Origin: CAZQIC01 sp964593555
Lineage (GTDB): Bacteria > Bacteroidota > Bacteroidia > JAFLBG01
DNA: 10,106 bases
Direction: 5' to 3'
NCBI GenBank assembly: GCA_964593555.1
Contig: CAZQIC010000155.1
Coordinates: forward strand, 1 to 10,106
Part shown: in pieces, positions 5,166-10,106 of the stretch
Position numbering within the stretch: position 1 is the stretch's first letter
Layout: every line of letters starts with the position of its first letter
The notes under the pieces: model-generated
Seen by the model: only the letters and a program-made list of their open reading frames with translations
Told to the model about the DNA's origin: nothing
Databases searched by the model: none
Translations under genes and position numbers: made by a program

Positions 5166-7145
5166 ATGACGAAGCTAGACGCAAAAATTCCTGAAGGTTC
5201 ATTGGAAGAAAAATGGACGAAGTATCGTTCTACCATGCCTTTGGTAAACGCCGCTAATAAACGCAGCCTCGAAATTATTGTGGTAGGTTCTGGTCTTGCC
5301 GGTTCCGCCGCAGCTGCTTCGTTGGCAGAGATGGGATATAAAGTAAAATGTTTTTGTTTCCAGGACTCTCCGAGGCGCGCGCATAGTATTGCAGCGCAAG
5401 GCGGGATTAACGCAGCAAAAAATTATCAGAACGATGGAGACAGTACATTTCGTTTATTTTATGATACCGTAAAAGGTGGAGATTACCGTGCACGTGAGGC
5501 GAATGTTTACAGGCTGGCAGAGGTAAGTTCAAATATAATTGATCAGTGTGTTGCGCAAGGTGTTCCATTTGCACGTGAGTACGGAGGATATTTAAGTAAC
5601 CGTTCATTTGGTGGTACGCAAGTACAAAGAACATTTTACGCAGCTGGTCAAACCGGTCAGCAATTATTATTGGGTGCGTACAGTGCATTGGAAAGACAAA
5701 TTGGTTTGGGTACAGTAACAATGTATTCGCGCCACGAGATGCTGGAAGTAGTAACGATAGATGGAAAAGCACGCGGAATTATTGCACGCGATTTAATATC
5801 AGGAAAATTAGAAAGACATTTTGGCCATGCTGTGCTATTGTGTACAGGCGGGTACGGCAACGTATTTTTCCTTTCTACCAATGCCATGGGAAGTAATGTT
5901 ACTGCTGCATGGAAGGCGCATAAAAAAGGAGCGTTCTTCGGCAATCCTTGCTATACACAAATACATCCTACTTGTATTCCTGTTTCGGGCGATCATCAAT
6001 CTAAATTAACATTGATGTCGGAATCGTTACGTAACGACGGTCGTATTTGGGTGCCGAAGAAAAAAGATGACAATAGAAAGGCAATTGATATTCCTGAAGA
6101 CGAAAGAGATTATTATTTAGAAAGACGCTATCCTGCATTTGGAAACTTAGTGCCACGCGATGTGGCATCACGTGCCGCGAAAGAAAGATGTGATGAGGGT
6201 TATGGAGTGGGCACATCAAAAATGGCGGTGTACCTGGATTTTTCTGCGGCTATTGAGCGTTACGGAAAAACTCAAGCCAACAAATTAGGAATTCACAATG
6301 CGGATGCTGCTTCAATACAAAAAATGGGGAAAGAAGTAGTTGCGGAGAAATATGGAAATCTTTTTGAGATGTACGATAAGATCACGGGTGAAAATCCGTA
6401 CGAAATGCCAATGCGCATTTATCCCGCTGTGCATTATACAATGGGTGGCTTGTGGGTCGATTATAATTTAATGACAACAGTTCCAGGCATGTACGCTTTA
6501 GGTGAAGCTAACTTCAGCGATCACGGAGCGAACAGGTTAGGAGCATCAGCATTGATGCAAGGATTGGCTGATGGGTATTTTGTTATCCCATACACTATTG
6601 GCGCTTACCTTGCCAATGAAATTCGTACGAAGGCAATTCCAACCGATCATGAAGCATTTGTTGCGGCGGAAAAAAATGTACAGGACACATTGGATACATT
6701 GATGAACATAAAAGGAACAAAATCAGTTGATCACTTTCATAAAAGATTAGGAAAAATAATGTGGGAGAAATGCGGAATGGCCCGCAACGAAAAAGGATTA
6801 AAAGAAGCGATAGAAGAAATAAGAACTTTACGTGAAGAGTTCTGGAAAGATGTTCGTATTCCCGGAGAACAAAATGCACTTAATCCTGAATTAGAAAAAG
6901 CCGGACGTGTTGCAGATTTTATTGAATTGGGTGAACTGATGTGTAAAGATGCATTGAACCGTGCAGAAAGTTGTGGCGGACATTTCCGTGAGGAATCACA
7001 AACCGAAGATGGCGAAGCAAAACGTGACGATGATAAATTTGCATACGTTGCTGCCTGGGAATTTAAAGGAGTTGGAAATTCCGAATTGCATAAGGAAGAA
7101 TTGGTGTTTGATATAGTGCATCCATCACAAAGGAGTTATAAGTAG
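5166..7145 (+). CDS. sdhA: succinate dehydrogenase flavoprotein subunit
   Basis: The 659-residue catalytic subunit of complex II, oxidising succinate to fumarate at a covalently bound FAD. The FAD-binding Rossmann motif is VVGSGLAGSAAA (39-50). His73 in RRAHSIAAQGG is the expected covalent flavin attachment site. Active-site residues are all present: HPT (267-269), Arg331 (PRDVASRA), His423 (HYTMGG) and Arg457 (GANRLGA). The N-terminal lead KLDAKIPEGSLEEKWTKY is typical of Bacteroidota SdhA and supports the ATG at 5166. The length is normal for the type B subfamily. The translation start lies 11 nt after the right-hand heptad array of IVP cassette 1, and its TAG stop (7143-7145) is the first three bases of the left repeat of IVP cassette 2. 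Confidence 0.97.
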   Translation: MTKLDAKIPEGSLEEKWTKYRSTMPLVNAANKRSLEIIVVGSGLAGSAAAASLAEMGYKVKCFCFQDSPRRAHSIAAQGGINAAKNYQNDGDSTFRLFYDTVKGGDYRAREANVYRLAEVSSNIIDQCVAQGVPFAREYGGYLSNRSFGGTQVQRTFYAAGQTGQQLLLGAYSALERQIGLGTVTMYSRHEMLEVVTIDGKARGIIARDLISGKLERHFGHAVLLCTGGYGNVFFLSTNAMGSNVTAAWKAHKKGAFFGNPCYTQIHPTCIPVSGDHQSKLTLMSESLRNDGRIWVPKKKDDNRKAIDIPEDERDYYLERRYPAFGNLVPRDVASRAAKERCDEGYGVGTSKMAVYLDFSAAIERYGKTQANKLGIHNADAASIQKMGKEVVAEKYGNLFEMYDKITGENPYEMPMRIYPAVHYTMGGLWVDYNLMTTVPGMYALGEANFSDHGANRLGASALMQGLADGYFVIPYTIGAYLANEIRTKAIPTDHEAFVAAEKNVQDTLDTLMNIKGTKSVDHFHKRLGKIMWEKCGMARNEKGLKEAIEEIRTLREEFWKDVRIPGEQNALNPELEKAGRVADFIELGELMCKDALNRAESCGGHFREESQTEDGEAKRDDDKFAYVAAWEFKGVGNSELHKEELVFDIVHPSQRSYK

Positions 7146-7180
7146 CTGTTAGTTATTGGTTGGTTGTTGTTAAGTTATTG
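7146..7180 (+). repeat. degenerate heptad array, consensus near TTGTTRG (left, cassette 2)
   Basis: A G/T-rich tract directly after the sdhA stop codon can be read as about five 7-nt units, for example CTGTTAG (7146-7152) and TTATTGG (7153-7159). The periodicity is weaker than in cassette 1 and slips toward the right. It is the partner of the C/A-rich right array at 7606-7646. Confidence 0.6.
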
Positions 7181-7195
7181 TGAAATAGTTAATTT

Positions 7196-7633
7196 ATGGG
7201 AGCAATAGATTCTTTTGAAGATTTGGAGTGTTGGAAGACCTGTACGGAGTTAAGGAGATATATAATTGATATAGTAAAAAAATTTCCGACAGAGGAAAAG
7301 TATGAATTAACTTCCCAAATGAGACGATCCTCTAGGTCAACAACACATAACATTGCAGAGGGCTATGGTAGATTTCATTTTAAAGAAAATGTTAGATTTT
7401 GCAGGATGAGTAAAGGATCTTTAATGGAATTACAAGATCAGTTTATCACTTCATTGGATGAAAAATATATAACTCAAGAAGAATATGATTTTGCGAAAAA
7501 ACTAATAAGTAAATCCGTTAAAATATTAAATGGATATATTAAATATTTGAGAAGCGCTGAATCGAAACCTCGTTACGTTTCGGATGTTGAAGATTCTTAT
7601 ATACTGCAACAACCGGCAACTAACAACAACTAA
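7196..7633 (+). CDS. four-helix-bundle protein, 23S rRNA IVP/Avd-like family (IVP2)
   Basis: A 145-residue second member of the IVP/'S23' family. Visible hallmarks are FEDLECWKTC (7-16), FPTEEKYELTSQMRRSSRST (30-49), NIAEGYGR (52-59), and the YITQEEYDF turn (91-99) before the last helix. It shares the family pattern with the IVP between sdhC and sdhA, but the two differ at most other positions, so they are not recent duplicates. The C-terminal extension after about residue 120 is unlike IVP1. Its last eight residues, QQPATNNN, are encoded by the right-hand heptad array, and the TAA stop (7631-7633) lies inside that array. The start ATG at 7196 follows the left array by 15 nt; no Shine-Dalgarno sequence is seen. 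No rRNA, reverse transcriptase or template/variable repeat pair is nearby. Confidence 0.85.
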   Translation: MGAIDSFEDLECWKTCTELRRYIIDIVKKFPTEEKYELTSQMRRSSRSTTHNIAEGYGRFHFKENVRFCRMSKGSLMELQDQFITSLDEKYITQEEYDFAKKLISKSVKILNGYIKYLRSAESKPRYVSDVEDSYILQQPATNNN

Positions 7634-7646
7634 CAACCGACAACTA
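7606..7646 (-). repeat. inverted heptad array, consensus TTGYYRG (right, cassette 2)
   Basis: Read on the minus strand from 7646, the array is TAG, two heptads (TTGTCGG, TTGTTAG), a 3-nt TTG slip, then three more heptads (TTGTTAG, TTGCCGG, TTGTTGC). On the plus strand it is a C/A-rich tract that encodes the last residues and stop of IVP2. It runs into the sdhB ATG at 7646, sharing one base with it. In RNA it could pair with the G/U-rich left array at 7146-7180. Confidence 0.8.
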
Positions 7647-8392
7647 TGAACTTAACCCTCAAGGTCTGGAGACAAAAAAATGCTAATGACAAAGGCAGTT
7701 TTGCTACATACAATGTAAAAGATATTTCTGAAGACATGTCGTTTCTCGAAATGTTTGATGTGTTGAATGAAGAACTGATTTCAAAAGGAGATGACCCTAT
7801 TGCGTTTGACCATGATTGTCGCGAAGGCATCTGCGGTATGTGCAGTATGTATATCAACGGCCGCGCTCATGGTCCAATGCAGGGAACAACTACTTGTCAA
7901 TTGCATATGCGTAAGTTCAAAGATGGAGAGACCATTGTTGTTGAGCCCTGGAGAGCATCTTCTTTTCCTGTGATCAAGGATTTGGTTGTTGATCGTGCTG
8001 CGTTCGACCGCATCATTGCTTCCGGAGGATTTGTTTCAGTAAATACCGGCAATGCAAAAGATGCAAATAATATTCCGGTTAATAAGGATGATGCTGATGC
8101 AGCATTTGCCGCAGCGGCCTGTATAGGCTGTGGAGCTTGTGTTGCGGCGTGTAAAAATTCTTCTGCCATGTTATTCGTCTCTGCTAAAGTTTCTCAGTTG
8201 GCATTATTACCGCAAGGACAAATTGAACGCACGCAGCGTGTGTTGAATATGGTAAAACAAATGGACGAAGAAGGATTTGGAAGTTGCACTGTTATCGGGG
8301 CTTGTGAAGCGGAGTGTCCTAAAGAAATTTCTTTGGAAAATATTTCTACTCTGAACAGAGAATACATGATGGCGAATCTTAAAAATCCGTAG
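7646..8392 (+). CDS. sdhB: succinate dehydrogenase iron-sulfur subunit
   Basis: The 248-residue electron-transfer subunit of complex II, carrying electrons from the SdhA flavin to the SdhC hemes and quinone. Cys58, Cys63, Cys66 (CREGICGMC) and Cys84 bind the [2Fe-2S] cluster. By comparison with E. coli SdhB, Cys159, Cys162, Cys165 and Cys224 bind [4Fe-4S], and Cys169, Cys214 and Cys220 bind [3Fe-4S]. All the expected ligands are present and the length is normal for type B enzymes. The 16 bases before the ATG belong to the right-hand heptad array of IVP cassette 2, and IVP2 ends only 12 nt upstream. No terminator follows; the opposing gene ends 7 nt away. Confidence 0.96.
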   Translation: MNLTLKVWRQKNANDKGSFATYNVKDISEDMSFLEMFDVLNEELISKGDDPIAFDHDCREGICGMCSMYINGRAHGPMQGTTTCQLHMRKFKDGETIVVEPWRASSFPVIKDLVVDRAAFDRIIASGGFVSVNTGNAKDANNIPVNKDDADAAFAAAACIGCGACVAACKNSSAMLFVSAKVSQLALLPQGQIERTQRVLNMVKQMDEEGFGSCTVIGACEAECPKEISLENISTLNREYMMANLKNP

Positions 8393-8399
8393 GGAATTT

Positions 8400-9926
8400 T
8401 TACAGATCGTTGTGGGGAAGGGTTTGCTGTATCGCTTTGTCAAAAGAAATATTTTGTATTTTACTACGCAGCCAAGCTAGTATATCAAAATAACTAAGTA
8501 CACTTTGTTCATAGGAGTTGGTAAATACTGCCTGTAATTTATCATGAAGTGTTTGCAATCCTTTTCTTATCTCTGCTTTTGAGTTCATGTTTCGAAGATC
8601 TTTTCGAATGAAATCAAGCAAAACCGTTTCCATCTTATACAGGCGATTCCGTTTGTATAAAAAACGGTAAGTCGATTTAACACTGTACTCAAGCAGGTCT
8701 TGTTTTTCTGTTTCATAATAAATAATAAGCTGAAGTATTCTTGCAAAACACTGCAAGTCAACTCTGAAATCTGTAACATCGCGCAAGACCAATTGCAATT
8801 GTTTATTGGCGGCAGTATAATTTCCTGCACCAAAATAAATGCAAGAGAAATAATAGTCAATATTTGCCTGCTGTTGTTTGTCAAGTACGGTGAGGGACTC
8901 GTTTTTCATTTTTGCAATGAGCTTAATCCCGTTCTCGAATTGTCCCGTGGAGTTATAAAGTACTAGTTCATTAAGATTGGAAAGATAGAATACTAGCCGC
9001 TCCTGCAATTTTGAACGGAAAATAACTGCCCTCATTTTTTTTAATGTTTCGGGAACTGCATTGTATTTTTTTAATGCAAGTTGGTTGTTGGCGAGGTTGT
9101 TTAGTATACCAATGTGGGTATATGGCTTTTGTGTTATTTGTGCCGGGTAATGATCCATGAGCCCCGATATTTTTTCTAAGTAGGGGTAAGCCTTTTCTGG
9201 TTCGTTTAGGCGGGAGTGACAAAGTATGTGTGAAAAATAAAAAAAATACAATGCCCTGTTGGAAAGAACCTGTTTCTCATTTTTTAAACCAGGAGTTGAT
9301 AAAATATTTCTGAAAAATACTTCACCTTCCTTACCTCTTGCAGATGCTCCATGATATACTGTTGCCTGGGTGCGGGAAAGCAGGAGCATATACTCGTTTA
9401 AGTTTTTATACTTGCTAATTGTTGTAAAGACTTCATCGTATAAATTAATCATTGCTTTTTCATCGTGACCTAAAAATGATTGGGCGCGTATTAATTCGTA
9501 TTCAAGAAACAAGAGTTCCATGTACTGTAAAAATTTTTCATGCTCTTTTGCTATCTCTTTTGCTTTTAATAATTTTTTCTGACAAATTTTAAACAAACCT
9601 TTTTCTAAAAGAATATTTAGATTTTGGATCGTTGCAGTAAGCTGTACATCTATACCAGAGGATTGGTAATGCCGGATACTGTCTAGGATCAATTCCTGTA
9701 AAACATATTTTGTTTTGTTAAGTTTGGAAATACCCAACTCCGGAATTTTTATAAGGATAATTTTTTCATCAAACTCTTTTTGCTTTTCAATAGCATCAAA
9801 AAGTTTTAGGTAGATCATGTCTCCGTTGGCGTCTCTCGCTTTTGCAAAGAATTTAAACCGCCTTTTTTCGTGTTTATCCAGCGATTTTATCAGCGTAAAC
9901 AGATCGTTCGATGATATTTTAGGCAT
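8400..9926 (-). CDS. conserved hypothetical helical (TPR-like) protein
   Basis: A 508-residue protein with no signal peptide or membrane segment, so cytoplasmic. The N-terminal SSNDLFTLIKSLDKHEKRRFKFFA (6-29) is a lead I associate with a family of uncharacterised proteins in Sphingobacteriia-like Bacteroidota. The rest is almost entirely amphipathic helix with repeated Leu/Tyr/Ala spacing, for example ALYFFYFSHILCHSRLNEP near 231-249 and YYFSCIYFGAGNYTAANKQL near 357-376, which look like tetratricopeptide-type helix pairs. The natural inference is an alpha-solenoid scaffold for protein-protein contact. No catalytic motif is seen and I assign no function. The ATG at 9924-9926 begins MPKISSNDLF. 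The gene is monocistronic in this window and converges on sdhB. Confidence 0.75.
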   Translation of the reverse strand: MPKISSNDLFTLIKSLDKHEKRRFKFFAKARDANGDMIYLKLFDAIEKQKEFDEKIILIKIPELGISKLNKTKYVLQELILDSIRHYQSSGIDVQLTATIQNLNILLEKGLFKICQKKLLKAKEIAKEHEKFLQYMELLFLEYELIRAQSFLGHDEKAMINLYDEVFTTISKYKNLNEYMLLLSRTQATVYHGASARGKEGEVFFRNILSTPGLKNEKQVLSNRALYFFYFSHILCHSRLNEPEKAYPYLEKISGLMDHYPAQITQKPYTHIGILNNLANNQLALKKYNAVPETLKKMRAVIFRSKLQERLVFYLSNLNELVLYNSTGQFENGIKLIAKMKNESLTVLDKQQQANIDYYFSCIYFGAGNYTAANKQLQLVLRDVTDFRVDLQCFARILQLIIYYETEKQDLLEYSVKSTYRFLYKRNRLYKMETVLLDFIRKDLRNMNSKAEIRKGLQTLHDKLQAVFTNSYEQSVLSYFDILAWLRSKIQNISFDKAIQQTLPHNDL

Positions 9927-10106
9927 ATGAAAATAAAAGAATTAAAACATTGAATATCAGATAAATATATAAAAAGTATATCAGTAAAGCAAAGGATAAT
10001 ATAATAACATATGATATAATCTCCAAGGCATAAACGGTAAATTTATTGTAATGGGGAGTTCTAAAAATCAAATTGTTAATAAATAACGATATAACTAATT
10101 GATAAT

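Larger units (their letters stand above)
7143..7646 (+). mobile_element. candidate IVP cassette 2 (heptad repeats + IVP gene)
   Basis: A unit of about 500 bp between sdhA and sdhB. Its ends are imperfect inverted repeats: 7143-7168 against the reverse complement of 7621-7646 match at 20 of 26 positions, both starting TAG. One IVP gene fills the space between. The repeat unit differs from that of cassette 1 (near TTGTYRG rather than NNNGRAG), but the architecture is the same. No target-site duplication and no transposase are visible, so mobility is an inference from position and from the parallel with cassette 1. Confidence 0.4.

Noticed and set aside
5407..6879. Minus-strand open frames of 72-121 codons opposite sdhA
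   Set aside because: They are antisense shadows of a highly conserved flavoprotein gene.
4610..7646. Diversity-generating retroelement, suggested by the Avd-like IVPs
   Set aside because: No reverse transcriptase, no template/variable repeat pair and no variable lectin-fold target gene is present.
9927..10106. Promoter of the hypothetical gene on the minus strand
   Set aside because: The region is AT-rich, but I find no TTTG/TAnnTTTG pair with acceptable spacing. The nearest candidate (9990-9998) has one extra base in the -7 element and no partner.

Overview
The window comes from a member of the Bacteroidota, most likely a free-living or uncultured Sphingobacteriia/Chitinophagia-like lineage. 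The evidence is an AT-rich sequence with leaders lacking Shine-Dalgarno sites, a good TTTG-N20-TAnnTTTG promoter, a type B (SdhC-A-B, diheme, menaquinone-type) succinate dehydrogenase, an Omp28-type lipoprotein, a Bacteroidota-style aminopeptidase P, and a large helical hypothetical protein of a kind I know only from this phylum.

Layout: 1-798 is non-coding but rich in hairpins and holds one convincing intrinsic terminator (438-473). 799-1626 (+) encodes an Omp28-related, thioredoxin-like lipoprotein. It converges, through a bidirectional terminator, on a two-gene minus-strand operon at 1675-3765: aminopeptidase P followed with no gap by an alpha/beta hydrolase. A divergent promoter region (3766-3949) separates that operon from the succinate dehydrogenase operon (3950-8392, +). 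A 508-residue helical hypothetical protein (8400-9926, -) converges on sdhB with only 7 nt between the stop codons.

The unusual part is the sdh operon. Both of its internal junctions are occupied by a gene for a four-helix-bundle protein of the 23S rRNA intervening-sequence (IVP/'S23', Avd-like) family, giving sdhC - IVP1 - sdhA - IVP2 - sdhB. Each IVP gene is bounded by inverted arrays of degenerate 7-nt repeats. Cassette 1 (about 4610-5154) uses the heptad NNNGRAG; cassette 2 (about 7143-7646) uses a different heptad, close to TTGTYRG. The terminal TAG of each left array is also the stop codon of the upstream sdh gene. The right arrays lie at or just before the start codon of the next sdh gene. 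The two IVPs are diverged from each other, so this looks like two independent insertions of one type of small cassette into one essential operon. The class may be mobile or may act on RNA; neither is proven here.

Functionally, SdhA (flavoprotein), SdhB (three Fe-S clusters) and SdhC (diheme membrane anchor) should form complex II, which links succinate oxidation to the quinone pool. The motifs checked in all three look intact. The IVP cassettes are in the same orientation and have no visible promoters, so they are probably read from the sdh promoter at 3890-3921.
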